In this document: in pieces, positions 26,825 through 38,026 of the stretch | Position numbering within the stretch: the stretch's first letter is position 1 | Layout of the letters: each line of letters starts with the position of its first letter | Source of the DNA: Burkholderiaceae bacterium | Lineage (GTDB): Bacteria > Pseudomonadota > Gammaproteobacteria > Burkholderiales > Burkholderiaceae_C | Direction of reading: 5' to 3' | NCBI GenBank assembly: GCA_024235995.1 | Contig: JACKLI010000001.1 | Location: 2,852,001 to 2,916,000, forward strand | DNA length: 64,000 bases | Position numbers and translations under genes: made by a program | Notes under the pieces: generated by a model | Told to the model about the DNA's origin: nothing | Database searches by the model: none | Seen by the model: only the letters and a program-made list of their open reading frames with translations

Positions 26825-27766
26825 ATGAATCTCCATCAATTCCGCTTCGTGCAGGAGGCCGTGCGCCGCAACCTGAACCTGACCGAGGCGGCCAAGGCGC
26901 TGCACACCTCGCAGCCGGGGGTGTCCAAGGCCATCATCGAGCTGGAGGAAGAGCTGGGCGTGGAGATCTTCGCGCGCCACGGCAAGCGCCTCAAGCGCGT
27001 CACCGAGCCCGGCCAGCACGTGCTGCAGGCCATCGCCATCATCCTGCGCGAGGTCGGCAACTTGAAGCGCATCGGCGAGCAGTACAGCGCGCAGGACAGC
27101 GGCACGCTGTCGATCGCCACCACCCACTCGCAGGCACGCTACGTGCTGCCCGCGCCCGTCACCAAGCTGCGCGAGCGCTACCCCAAGGTCAACATCAGCC
27201 TGCACCAGGGCGCGCCCGACCAGGTGGCGCGCATGGTGCTGGACGAGGTGGCCGACATCGGCATCGCCACCGAGTCGCTGACCGACTACCCCGAGCTGGT
27301 CACCCTGCCCTGCTACGAATGGCAGCACGTGCTGGTGCTGCCCGCGCAGCACCCGCTGGCCCGGCGCGAGCGCGTGACGCTGGAGGACATCGCCGCCGAG
27401 CCGCTGGTGACCTACCACCCCTCCTTCACCGGCCGCGCGCGCATCGACCACGCCTTCGCCCAGCGGCACCTCGCGCCGCGCATCGTGCTGGAGGCCATCG
27501 ACTCCGACGTCATCAAGACCTACGTGCGCCTGGGCCTGGGCCTGGGCATCGTCGCCGAGATGGCCGTGCAGGGCGAGGCCGACACCGACCTCGCCCTGCG
27601 CCCGCTGGGCCAGCTGCTGGGCCACAACGTGGCGCGCGTGGCCCTCAAGCGCGGCGCCTACCTGCGCGACTTCGTCTACCACTTCGCCAGCCTGCTGTCC
27701 GACCGCCTGGACAAGGCGCTGATCCTCAAGGCCATGAGCGGCGAGGCATCCACCTATGAGCTCTGA
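26825..27766 (+). CDS. cysB: CysB-like LysR regulator
   Basis: A 313-residue LysR-type regulator of the CysB/Cbl group, which activates sulfate assimilation in response to N-acetylserine or sulfur limitation. The opening MNLHQFRFVQEAVRRNLNLTEAAKALHTSQPGVSK (quoted in part; helix-turn-helix about 18-38) and the effector-domain sequences TTHSQARYVLP, FTGRARID and LGLGLGIVAEMA are characteristic. The family length is 313-324, so it is complete. The last 11 bases overlap the aminotransferase gene. LysR genes are usually divergent from a target; here the partner is co-directional. Confidence 0.88.
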   Translation: MNLHQFRFVQEAVRRNLNLTEAAKALHTSQPGVSKAIIELEEELGVEIFARHGKRLKRVTEPGQHVLQAIAIILREVGNLKRIGEQYSAQDSGTLSIATTHSQARYVLPAPVTKLRERYPKVNISLHQGAPDQVARMVLDEVADIGIATESLTDYPELVTLPCYEWQHVLVLPAQHPLARRERVTLEDIAAEPLVTYHPSFTGRARIDHAFAQRHLAPRIVLEAIDSDVIKTYVRLGLGLGIVAEMAVQGEADTDLALRPLGQLLGHNVARVALKRGAYLRDFVYHFASLLSDRLDKALILKAMSGEASTYEL

Positions 27767-28928
27767 ACGCACGCCCGCCTTTCCCTCCCGCCTGCCCGCC
27801 GTGGGCACCACCATCTTCACCGTCATGTCGGCGCTGGCCGCGCAGCACCAGGCGGTCAACCTGGGCCAGGGCTTTCCCGACTTCGGCTGCGACCCCAAGC
27901 TGATCGACGCCGTCGATGCCGCCATGCGCGCCGGCCACAACCAGTACCCGCCCATGCCCGGCGCGGCGCCGCTGCGCGAGGCCATTGCTGCAAAAATCGA
28001 AGCGCTGTACGGGCGCCATTACGACCCCAACAGCGAAATCACCGTCACCGCCGGCGCCACCCAGGCCATCCTGACGGCCATCCTGTGCTGCGCCGGCCCG
28101 GGCGACGAGGTGATCGTGCTGGAGCCCAGCTACGACAGCTACGTGCCCAACATCGAGCTGGCCGGTGCCACCGCGGTGCGCGTGCCGCTCACCCCCGGCA
28201 CGTTTCGCCCCGACTTCGACAAGATCGCCGCCGCCCTCACGCCGCGCACGCGCGCCATCGTCGTCAACAGCCCGCACAACCCCAGCGGCACCGTGTGGTC
28301 GGCCGCCGACATGCACAAGCTGGACGAGCTGCTGGCGCCCACCGACGTGCTGCTCATCAGCGACGAGGTGTACGAGCACATGGTCTACGCCCCGCTGCGC
28401 CACGAGAGCGTGGCGCGTTACCCGGGTCTGGCCGCGCGCGCCTTCATCGTCAGCAGCTTCGGCAAGACCTACCACGTCACCGGCTGGAAGGTGGGCTACG
28501 TGGCCGCGCCGGCGCCGCTCACGGCCGAGTTCCGCAAGGTGCACCAGTTCAACGTGTTCACCGTCAACACCCCCATGCAGCACGGCCTGGCCGCCTACAT
28601 GCAGGACCCGGCGCCCTACCTGCAGCTGCCCGCCTTCTACGCCGCCAAGCGCGACCTGTTTCGCGCCGGCCTGGCGCAAACGCGCTTTCGCCTGCTGCCC
28701 TGCGAAGGCACCTACTTCCAGACCGCCAGCTACGCCGAGCTGCCCGGCCCCGAGCGCGACTTGGGCGAAGCCGACTTCTGCCAGTGGCTCACGCGCGAGC
28801 ACGGCGTGGCCGCCATTCCGCTGGCGGCCTTCTACGGCGACGGCTTCGAGCAACGGACCATCCGCTTTTGCTTCGCCAAGCAGGACGACACCCTGCGCGC
28901 CGCGCTGGCGCGGCTGGCACGGCTGTAG
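27756..28928 (+). CDS. PLP-dependent aminotransferase (methionine aminotransferase YbdL-like)
   Basis: A 390-residue fold-type I class I aminotransferase. The Schiff-base lysine is in SSFGKTYHVTGWKVGY (about 236), with NSPHNPSGTVW and DEVYEHMVY as PLP-site motifs and a C-terminal RFCFAK carrying the substrate-carboxylate Arg. The QGFPDFG opening and GKTYHVTGWK sequence match the YbdL/kynurenine-glutamine transaminase subgroup, which prefers methionine and aromatic residues. It overlaps cysB by 11 bases, suggesting coupled expression and a role in sulfur amino acid salvage. The substrate is inferred. Confidence 0.88.
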   Translation: MSSERTPAFPSRLPAVGTTIFTVMSALAAQHQAVNLGQGFPDFGCDPKLIDAVDAAMRAGHNQYPPMPGAAPLREAIAAKIEALYGRHYDPNSEITVTAGATQAILTAILCCAGPGDEVIVLEPSYDSYVPNIELAGATAVRVPLTPGTFRPDFDKIAAALTPRTRAIVVNSPHNPSGTVWSAADMHKLDELLAPTDVLLISDEVYEHMVYAPLRHESVARYPGLAARAFIVSSFGKTYHVTGWKVGYVAAPAPLTAEFRKVHQFNVFTVNTPMQHGLAAYMQDPAPYLQLPAFYAAKRDLFRAGLAQTRFRLLPCEGTYFQTASYAELPGPERDLGEADFCQWLTREHGVAAIPLAAFYGDGFEQRTIRFCFAKQDDTLRAALARLARL

Positions 28929-28960
28929 GGCGCGCCACGCCACGCGCTGGCCATAACTCC

Positions 28961-29022
28961 CGATTCGATAGCTGCTCGCGCTTGATCGGCGCGGGCCAGA
29001 GCTCGATTTGACTTGAAAATCG
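28961..29022 (+). repeat. dispersed repeat, copy 4
   Basis: Contains CGATTCGATAGCTGCTCGCG, then CTTGATCGGCGCGGGCCAGA, then CTCGATTTGACTTGAAAATC. It lies between convergent genes and shares its core with the other four copies. Confidence 0.7.
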
Positions 29023-29046
29023 GCGCGCGGCCAGGCCGCAGCCCGC

Positions 29047-30690
29047 TCACACGTCGATGGCCGCCGCCGACCCGGCCTGCTTGCGCAGCTCGAACTTCTG
29101 GATCTTGCCGGTGCTGGTCTTGGGCAGCTCGCCGAACACCACGGCGCGCGGCACCTTGAAGCCGGCCAGATGCTGCTTGCAGTGGGCCACGATGTCGGCC
29201 TCGCTGACCTGCGCGCCGGCCTTCAGCTCGACGAAGGCGCAGGGCGTCTCGCCCCACCTGGGGTCGGGCTTGGCGACCACGGCCGCGGCCAGCACGGCGG
29301 GGTGGCGGTACAGCGCGTCCTCGACCTCGATGGAGGAGATGTTCTCGCCGCCCGAGATGATGATGTCCTTGCTGCGGTCCTTGATCTTGATGTAGCCGTC
29401 GGGGTACTGCACCGCCAGGTCGCCCGAGTGGAACCAGCCGCCGGCAAAGGCCTCGGCCGTGGCCTGCGGGTTCTTCAGGTAGCCCTTCATGGCGATGTTG
29501 CCGCGGAACATGATCTCGCCCATGGTCTCGCCGTCCATCGGCACCGGCTGCATGGTCTCGGGGTCGAGCACGCGCGCGTCGCGCTGCAGGTGGTAGCGCA
29601 CGCCCTGGCGGGCGTTCAGGGCGGCGCGCTCGCCGATCGGCAGCCCGGCCCAGCCAACCTGCTTGGCGCACACCGTGGCCGGGCCGTAGACCTCGGTCAG
29701 GCCGTAGACGTGGGTCAGGTCGAACCCCATCTTCTCCATGCCCTCGATCATTGCCGCCGGCGGCGCCGCGCCGGCCACCATGCACTTCACGCCGGCGGGC
29801 ACGCCCGTCTTCAGCTCGTCGGGCGCGTTGACCAGCAGGCCGTGCACGATGGGCGCGCCGCAGTAGTGCGTCACGCCGTGCTCGCGGATGGCGTCGAAGA
29901 TGGCCTTGGCCTCCACGCGGCGCAGGCACACGTTGACGCCGGCGCGCGCCGCCACCGTCCACGGAAAGCACCAGCCGTTGCAGTGGAACATGGGCAGCGT
30001 CCACAGGTAGACCGCGTGCTTGGGCAGGTCCCATTCCAGGATGTTGCTGATGGCGTTGGTGGCCGCGCCGCGGTGGTGGTAGACCACGCCCTTGGGGTTG
30101 CCGGTGGTGCCGCTGGTGTAGTTCAGCGCGATGGCGTCCCATTCGTCCGCCGGGTAGCGCCACTCGAAATCGGCGTCGCCCTGGGCCAGGAAGGCCTCAT
30201 AGGTGGTGCTGCCGATGGGCTGGCCAGCGCCGTACAGCGCGTCCTCGACGTCGATCACCCGCAGCGGCGCCTTCGACTGCCGCAGGGCCAGCGCCTTCTT
30301 CATCACCGGGGCGAACTCCGGATCGACGATGAGCACCTTGGCCTCGCCGTGGTCGAGCATGAAGGCCACGGCCTCCGGGTCCAGCCGGGTGTTCAGCGCG
30401 TTCAGCACGGCGCCGGCCATGGGCACGCCGAAATGCGCCTCCACCATCGGCGGGGTGTTGGGCAGCATCACGGCGACGGTGTCGTTTTTGCCCACGCCGG
30501 CCTGCTGCAGCGCGCTGGCCAGCTGGCGGCAGCGCCGGTAGGTTTGCTGCCAGGTCTGGCGCAGCGCACCGTGCACCACCGCCAGGCGCTCGGGGTAGAC
30601 CTCAGCCGCGCGCTGGATGAAGGCCAGCGGCGTCAGGGGCGCGAAGTTGGCTTCGGTGCGGGGCAGGTCGGTATCGAAGATCGAGGGCAT
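29047..30690 (-). CDS. acyl-CoA synthetase (AMP-binding)
   Basis: A 547-residue adenylate-forming ligase that activates a carboxylic acid to its CoA thioester. The ATP-binding P-loop is YTSGTTGNPKGVVYHH, the A5 motif is YGLTEVYGP, and the C-terminal hinge and lysine regions are YIKIKDRSKDIIISGGENIS and PKTSTGKIQKFELR. Size and motifs fit the medium/short-chain or methylmercaptopropionate-CoA ligase (DmdB-like) group. GGAG lies 6 bases before the ATG at 30690. It is convergent with the aminotransferase, and the repeat copy 4 lies between them. The acid used is unknown; a link to methionine-derived 3-methylthiopropionate is a speculation from its neighbour. Confidence 0.88.
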   Translation of the reverse strand: MPSIFDTDLPRTEANFAPLTPLAFIQRAAEVYPERLAVVHGALRQTWQQTYRRCRQLASALQQAGVGKNDTVAVMLPNTPPMVEAHFGVPMAGAVLNALNTRLDPEAVAFMLDHGEAKVLIVDPEFAPVMKKALALRQSKAPLRVIDVEDALYGAGQPIGSTTYEAFLAQGDADFEWRYPADEWDAIALNYTSGTTGNPKGVVYHHRGAATNAISNILEWDLPKHAVYLWTLPMFHCNGWCFPWTVAARAGVNVCLRRVEAKAIFDAIREHGVTHYCGAPIVHGLLVNAPDELKTGVPAGVKCMVAGAAPPAAMIEGMEKMGFDLTHVYGLTEVYGPATVCAKQVGWAGLPIGERAALNARQGVRYHLQRDARVLDPETMQPVPMDGETMGEIMFRGNIAMKGYLKNPQATAEAFAGGWFHSGDLAVQYPDGYIKIKDRSKDIIISGGENISSIEVEDALYRHPAVLAAAVVAKPDPRWGETPCAFVELKAGAQVSEADIVAHCKQHLAGFKVPRAVVFGELPKTSTGKIQKFELRKQAGSAAAIDV

Positions 30691-30763
30691 CGCGGGCTCC
30701 GGCAGGACGATCCGCCCATGATAGACAAGTGGCCCGGCGCGGCCCTTGCGCGACAATCGCCCG

Positions 30764-32599
30764 GTGGCCATTCCCCAGCATTTCATCCAGGAGCTTCTGG
30801 CGCGCGCCGACGTGGTCGAGATCGTCGGCCGCTACGTGCAGCTGAAGAAAACCGGGGCCAACTTCTCGGGCCTGTGCCCGTTCCATGGCGAGAAGACGCC
30901 CTCCTTCACCGTCAGCCCATCCAAGCAGTTCTTCCACTGCTTCGGCTGCGGCAAGAACGGCAACGCGATCGGCTTTCTGATGGAGTTCACCGGCGCCGGC
31001 TTCGTCGAGGTGGTGCACGACCTGGCGCAGCAATACGGCCTGCAGGTGCCCGAGGACGAGCGCAGCCCCGCCGAGCGCGCGCGCGCCGCGCAGGAGAGCG
31101 AGCAGCGCGCCAGCCTGACCGACGTGCTGGCGCGCGCGGCCGACGCCTACCGCCAGCACCTGAAAACCTCGCCACGCGCCATCGACTACCTCAAGCGCCG
31201 CGGCGTCTCGGGCGCGGTGGCGCGCGACTTCGGCCTCGGCTACGCGCCCGAGGGCTGGCGCACGCTCGCCGGCGTGTTCCCGGACTACGCCGACGCGCAG
31301 CTGCACGACAGCGGCCTGGTCATCGTCGGCGAGGACGACGAAGGCAAGCGCTACGACCGCTTTCGCGACCGCATCATGTTCCCCATCCGCGACGTCAAGG
31401 GCCTGGTCATCGGGTTTGGCGGGCGCGTGCTGGGCGATGAAAAGCCCAAATACCTCAACTCGCCCGAAACCCCGGTGTTCCACAAGGGGCGCGAGCTGTA
31501 CGGCCTGTTCGAGGCCCGCGGCGCCTTGCGCGAGCACGGCTACGCCCTGGTCACCGAAGGCTACATGGACGTGGTGGCCCTGGCCCAGCTGGGCTTTGCC
31601 AACGCCGTGGCCACCCTGGGCACGGCCTGCACGCCCGAGCACGTGCACAAGCTGTTTCGCTTCACCGACAGCGTGGTGTTCAGCTTCGACGGCGACAGCG
31701 CCGGCCGGCGCGCCGCGCACAAGGCGCTGCAGGCCGCCCTGCCCCTGGCCAGCGACGTGCGCAGCATCAAATTTTTGTTTTTGCCGCCCGAGCACGACCC
31801 CGACAGCTTCATCCGCGCCGAGGGCGCCGAGGCCTTCCAGCAGGCGGTGCAGGCCGCCGTGCCGCTGTCGCGCTTCGTGCTCGACGCCGCCGCCGAGGAC
31901 TGCGACATGGACACGGCCGAGGGACGCTCGCACTTTGCCGCCAACGCCCGGCCCCTGTGGCAGCTGCTGCCCGCCGGCGCCCTGGCCGCCCAGCTGCTGG
32001 GCGACATCGCGGCGCAGGTGCGCATCGGCGTGCACGAGCTGCAGCAGCTGTGGGGCCTGCGCGGCGCGGCGCAGCCAGCACGGGCCCGGGGCCATGGCGC
32101 GCCCGCCGCCGATCGCGGCGCCGCCCGCGGCCCTGCGGTGTCCCACCGCCCGTCGCCGCGTGCCGTCGCGCCGCGCGCCGCCCCCAGCAGCCGCGCGCAC
32201 CGGGCGCTGCAGATCGTGCTGACGGCGCCCGGCAGCTGGCAGGCCCTGAGCGGCAGCGACCACCAGCTGCTGTGCGAGCAGGCGGCGCCCTACGGCCCGC
32301 TGTTTGCCTGGCTGGACGGCCAGGTGCTGGAGCACGGCCCCCAGCCCTGGAGCGCGCTGCGCGAGGCGCTCCGAGGCCACCCGCTGGAGGACGCCGCCGT
32401 GCGGGCCATCGAGGGACTGCACGACGAGATCGACTCCGACCCCGGGGAGCTGCAGGACATCCTGCGCCAGGAGCGCCCCGTGCACCTGAAGCAGCGCATG
32501 GACGCGGCGCTGGCCGCCGGCGACGTGGCGCTGTACCAGAGCCTGCTGCCCGAGCTGGCCAGGGCCAAGACCGGCGAGCGCGAAGCAGGCGGGTATTGA
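30764..32599 (+). CDS. dnaG: DNA primase
   Basis: A 611-residue primase that makes RNA primers at the replication fork. The N-terminal CHC2 zinc site is C38, H41, C59 and C62 (CPFHGEKTPS ... FHCFGCG). The TOPRIM metal motifs are VTEGYMDVVAL and FSFDGDSAGRRA. A low-complexity Ala/Arg/Pro linker (about 440-480) joins the C-terminal helicase-binding domain. The GTG at 30764 is used because conserved sequence (IPQHFIQELLARADVVEIV) begins immediately after it; a TTG six codons upstream is less likely. rpoD follows after 342 bases, keeping the dnaG-rpoD part of the macromolecular synthesis operon; rpsU is not seen upstream. Confidence 0.95.
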   Translation: MAIPQHFIQELLARADVVEIVGRYVQLKKTGANFSGLCPFHGEKTPSFTVSPSKQFFHCFGCGKNGNAIGFLMEFTGAGFVEVVHDLAQQYGLQVPEDERSPAERARAAQESEQRASLTDVLARAADAYRQHLKTSPRAIDYLKRRGVSGAVARDFGLGYAPEGWRTLAGVFPDYADAQLHDSGLVIVGEDDEGKRYDRFRDRIMFPIRDVKGLVIGFGGRVLGDEKPKYLNSPETPVFHKGRELYGLFEARGALREHGYALVTEGYMDVVALAQLGFANAVATLGTACTPEHVHKLFRFTDSVVFSFDGDSAGRRAAHKALQAALPLASDVRSIKFLFLPPEHDPDSFIRAEGAEAFQQAVQAAVPLSRFVLDAAAEDCDMDTAEGRSHFAANARPLWQLLPAGALAAQLLGDIAAQVRIGVHELQQLWGLRGAAQPARARGHGAPAADRGAARGPAVSHRPSPRAVAPRAAPSSRAHRALQIVLTAPGSWQALSGSDHQLLCEQAAPYGPLFAWLDGQVLEHGPQPWSALREALRGHPLEDAAVRAIEGLHDEIDSDPGELQDILRQERPVHLKQRMDAALAAGDVALYQSLLPELARAKTGEREAGGY

Positions 32600-32941
32600 G
32601 GGCCCGGCCGGCTCATGGACGCCTGCTGGCGCCTCTTGAAATCCGGCGAATTGTTATAATGTAGAGCTTGTCACCGGCAAGAGCGACAGCAGCACCTCCG
32701 GATCGGCCCTCGCGTCGTCATCGCACGCGCCCCATGCATGGGGTGGCCACATCACCGCAAGGACTGCATCCCAAATGTTCGCCCGACCATCTTGCCCATG
32801 ACGGTGGAATGCCCGCATTGGCCGCCTGTCGGCCGAAGGGAAGCCGCCGCGATGCCATTCTTTTTGAATTGAGTCCGATGGGAGCCTGCCCGGCCGGCCA
32901 CGCAGCCACTGGGCGACTCCGATCCGTACCGAGGTCGAACC
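32600..32941 (+). promoter_or_regulatory. rpoD promoter and long untranslated leader
   Basis: This 342-base gap holds no convincing gene. It contains a perfect -10 with extension (TGTTATAAT, 32652-32660) and only a weak -35 (TTGA region at 32635-32640), so an extended -10 promoter should start transcription near 32667. That leaves a leader of about 275 bases before rpoD. Inside it is a 14-bp palindrome, CCCCATGCATGGGG (32730-32743). No heat-shock promoter could be assigned with confidence. Confidence 0.65.
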
Positions 32942-35179
<2,238 letters not shown>

Positions 35180-35198
35180 TCGTTTTCAATTCAAATTG

Positions 35199-35241
35199 GC
35201 GTCTGGCGCGCATCCAATGTGCGCCAGACGCTATTTTGTTT
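35199..35241 (+). terminator. rpoD terminator
   Basis: GCGTCTGGCGC and GCGCCAGACGC form an 11-bp perfect stem, extendable by three more pairs, followed by TATTTTGTTT. It closes the dnaG-rpoD unit 20 bases after rpoD. Confidence 0.85.
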
Positions 35242-35260
35242 ATAGCATTCCCAATTCTTC

Positions 35261-36517
35261 ATGAATCCCGACGCCGCCAAAATCTGGCAGGCCCCGCGCT
35301 GGGCCCTGGCCATCCTGCTGGCCATGCTCGGCATGCTGGGGCCGTTCTCCATCGACACCTACCTGCCGGCGTTCGCGGCCATTGCCGGCTCGCTGCAGGC
35401 CACCCCGGTCGAGATGCAGCAGACGCTGTCGGCCTATCTGTTCGGCTTTGCCTTCATGAACCTGTTTCACGGCGCGCTGTCCGACAGCTTCGGGCGCCGG
35501 CCGGTCATCCTGGGCGGGCTGGTGGTGTTCACGCTGGCGTCCCTCGGCTGCGCGCTGTCGCAGACCGTGGGGCACCTGATCTTCTTTCGCGCCCTGCAAG
35601 GCCTGTCCACCGGTGCCGGCGTGGTGGTCTCGCGCGCGGTCATCCGCGACATGTTTCCACCGTCCGAGGCCCAGCGCGTGATGAGCCAGGTCACCATCTT
35701 CTTCGGCGTGGCCCCGGCCATCGCGCCGATGATGGGCGGCGTGCTGTCCGAATACCTGGGCTGGCACGCGATCTTCTGGTTTCTGGTGGCAGTCGGCGTG
35801 GTGCTGATCGTCGCCAACCTGCGCCTGCTGCCCGAGAGCCTGCACGTCAAGGACCGCCAGCCCTTCCAGTTCGGCCACCTGCTCAAGGGCTATGCGGTGC
35901 TGCTGTCGGACCCGCGCTTTTTCCTGCTGGCGCTGGCCTCGGGCGTGCCCTTCAACGGTCTGTTCCTGTACATCCTGGGCGCGCCCGCCTACCTGGGCGA
36001 GGTGCTGCACCTCAAGCCCACGCAGTTCTTCTGGTTCTTCGCCCTCAACATCGGCGGCATCATGATCGGCTCGTGGCTGTCCGGGCGCATGGCGGGCCGG
36101 GTGGCGCCCAAGAATCAGATCATGCAGGGCTTTCGCATCATGGTGGCGGTCTCGATCGTCAACATCATCGCCAACGCACTGTTCGAGGCCGAGGTCTGGT
36201 GGTCGCTGTGGCCGATCGCGCTGTTCGCCTTCGGCTGGGCGCTGATGGTGCCGGTGGTCACGCTGCTGGTGCTGGACCTGCACCCCGACCGGCGCGGCAT
36301 GGCCTCGTCGCTGCAGTCGGTGGTCGGCTCGGTGGCCAACGGCATCGTGGCCGGCGCGGTGGCGCCCCTGGTCATGCACTCGGCCCTCGGCATGGCCATC
36401 ATGTCGGCCGCGTTCCTGTTCGTGGGCCTGTTATCGTGGCTGTGGCTGCACCAGCGCTGGCCCGAGATCGGCAACCCGCGCCACCCGCAGGCCGCCCCCG
36501 GTCAGCGGCCCGGGTAA
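35261..36517 (+). CDS. Bcr/CflA family multidrug efflux MFS transporter
   Basis: A 418-residue major facilitator with 12 predicted membrane segments. The drug:H+ antiporter signature is seen in GALSDSFGRRPVILGG (motif A, about 66-81) and the Bcr/CflA start is FSIDTYLPAFAAI. It should export small drugs such as bicyclomycin-type compounds or sulfonamides by proton antiport, although the natural substrate may differ. The ATG at 35261 lies just after the rpoD terminator, so it needs its own promoter in about 20 bases or read-through. Its last 16 bases overlap the convergent Crp/Fnr gene. Confidence 0.9.
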   Translation: MNPDAAKIWQAPRWALAILLAMLGMLGPFSIDTYLPAFAAIAGSLQATPVEMQQTLSAYLFGFAFMNLFHGALSDSFGRRPVILGGLVVFTLASLGCALSQTVGHLIFFRALQGLSTGAGVVVSRAVIRDMFPPSEAQRVMSQVTIFFGVAPAIAPMMGGVLSEYLGWHAIFWFLVAVGVVLIVANLRLLPESLHVKDRQPFQFGHLLKGYAVLLSDPRFFLLALASGVPFNGLFLYILGAPAYLGEVLHLKPTQFFWFFALNIGGIMIGSWLSGRMAGRVAPKNQIMQGFRIMVAVSIVNIIANALFEAEVWWSLWPIALFAFGWALMVPVVTLLVLDLHPDRRGMASSLQSVVGSVANGIVAGAVAPLVMHSALGMAIMSAAFLFVGLLSWLWLHQRWPEIGNPRHPQAAPGQRPG

Positions 36518-37197
36518 TTGGCCAGCCGCGCGACGTCCGGGATGTGGATCTCGCGCTTGTCCACCTCGATCAGGCCCTGCGAGGCCAGCTCGCTGAGCAC
36601 GCGCGAAAAATACTCGGGCGTGATCGACAGGCGCGAGGCGATCGCCGCCTTGCTGACCGGCAGCGTCACCGTCATCGACGCGCTGCCCGGCTCCGGGATG
36701 GAGCGCCCGCCCAGCAGGTAGCCGATCACGCGCTGCGTGCCGCTGTGCAGCGACACCGCCTCCACGTCCTGCACCAGGCCCTGCAGGCGCCGCGACAGGC
36801 CGGCCAGCATGCGCAGCGAAAAGGCCGGGCTGCGCTCGATCTCGCGCAGCACCGTGGCGCGCTCGATCGTCAGCAGCAGGGTGTCGGTCAGCGTCTGCGC
36901 GGTGACCAGGTAGGGCGACTCCATGAACATCACCGCCTCGCCGAAGCTGCGCCCCGGCCCGCACAGGTGAATCACCTTCTCCACCCCCGTGGGCGACATG
37001 GCGAACAGCTTGACCTGGCCCATCACCACCACGTGGAACTCGCGGCAGGCATCGCCCACGCGAAAGATGGTGCGCCCGCGCTCCAGGCGGCGCAGGTGGC
37101 AGTCCTGCGCCAGCCGCTCGCGCTCGGGCCCGGTGATGCTGGAAAACAGCGGCAGCGTGCCCAGGTAGCGCGCAACGTCGAACTTGTCGTGACTCAC
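36502..37197 (-). CDS. Crp/Fnr family transcriptional regulator
   Basis: A 231-residue regulator with a cyclic-nucleotide-binding-like beta-roll (LFSSITGPERERLAQ ... GRTIFRVGDACREFHVVVMGQVKLF ... quoted in parts, about 12-100), a dimer helix and a C-terminal winged helix (VSKAAIASRLSITPEYFSRVL, about 180-200). Only scattered cysteines are present and there is no N-terminal Cys cluster, so it is unlikely to be an FNR-type iron-sulfur oxygen sensor. The GTG at 37197 is chosen by homology of the VSHDKFDVARYLG start; the frame is open further to 37308 but overlaps livF. It is convergent with the MFS gene. Confidence 0.87.
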   Translation of the reverse strand: MSHDKFDVARYLGTLPLFSSITGPERERLAQDCHLRRLERGRTIFRVGDACREFHVVVMGQVKLFAMSPTGVEKVIHLCGPGRSFGEAVMFMESPYLVTAQTLTDTLLLTIERATVLREIERSPAFSLRMLAGLSRRLQGLVQDVEAVSLHSGTQRVIGYLLGGRSIPEPGSASMTVTLPVSKAAIASRLSITPEYFSRVLSELASQGLIEVDKREIHIPDVARLANYPGR

Positions 37198-37288
37198 GAG
37201 GTTGGCGGCGAGCGGTCTTCGGATCGCCCACCGGATGGTGGTTGAACTGCCGCCGAGTGTACGGACGATCGGGCGCGGCGCCCTGCCC

Positions 37289-38026
37289 TCATTCGGCCTT
37301 CTTGCCACCCACCCCCAGATAGGTCTCGATCACGCGCCGGTCGGTCAGCAGCGCACTGGCCTCGCCGCTGAGGGCCACGGCGCCCATCTCCAGCACGTAG
37401 CCGCGGTCGGCCACCTGCAGCGCGGCGCGCGCGTTCTGCTCGATCAGCAGCACCGACACGCCCAGATCGCGCAGCGAGGCCACGATGTGCAGCACCTCGC
37501 GCACGATCAGCGGCGCCAGGCCCAGCGAGGGCTCGTCCAGCATCAGCAGCTTGGGGCGCGCCATCAGCGCGCGGCCGATGGCCAGCATCTGCCGCTCGCC
37601 GCCCGACAGCGTGGCCGCCAGCTGCGCGCGGCGCTCCTGCAGACGCGGAAACAACGCGAACACCTCGCCCATGCGCTCGGCCTGGTCGCGCTGGCCGCGC
37701 CGCCAGCGGGCAAAGCCGCCCAGCAGCAGGTTGTCCTCGACCGACATCTCGCCGAACAGCTCGCGCTTTTCGGGCACCAGACCCACGCCGCGCGCCACCA
37801 TGGCCTCCACCGTGGGGCGGGCGATCTTGTCGCCGGCCAGTTGCACGCCGCCGGTCGACGGCAGCAGCCCCATCACCGCGTTCAGCAGCGTGCTCTTGCC
37901 AGCGCCGTTGGGGCCGATGACGGTGACGATCTCGCCCTCGCCCACCGTCAGCGCCACCTGATGCAGCGCCTCCACCGGGCCGTAGCAGACGCTGAAGTCC
38001 TGGATGTTGAGCAGCGGGGCGTTCAT
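37289..38026 (-). CDS. livF: branched-chain amino acid ABC transporter ATPase LivF
   Basis: A 245-residue ABC ATPase. It has Walker A GPNGAGKST, the signature LSGGERQMLAIGRAL and Walker B LLMLDEPSLGLAP. The family features PEKRELFGEMSVEDNL and VLLIEQNARAAL mark LivF. It energises import of leucine, isoleucine and valine or related amides together with LivG. Its ATG overlaps the livMG fusion stop by 4 bases, placing it last in livH-livMG-livF. Confidence 0.93.
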   Translation of the reverse strand: MNAPLLNIQDFSVCYGPVEALHQVALTVGEGEIVTVIGPNGAGKSTLLNAVMGLLPSTGGVQLAGDKIARPTVEAMVARGVGLVPEKRELFGEMSVEDNLLLGGFARWRRGQRDQAERMGEVFALFPRLQERRAQLAATLSGGERQMLAIGRALMARPKLLMLDEPSLGLAPLIVREVLHIVASLRDLGVSVLLIEQNARAALQVADRGYVLEMGAVALSGEASALLTDRRVIETYLGVGGKKAE

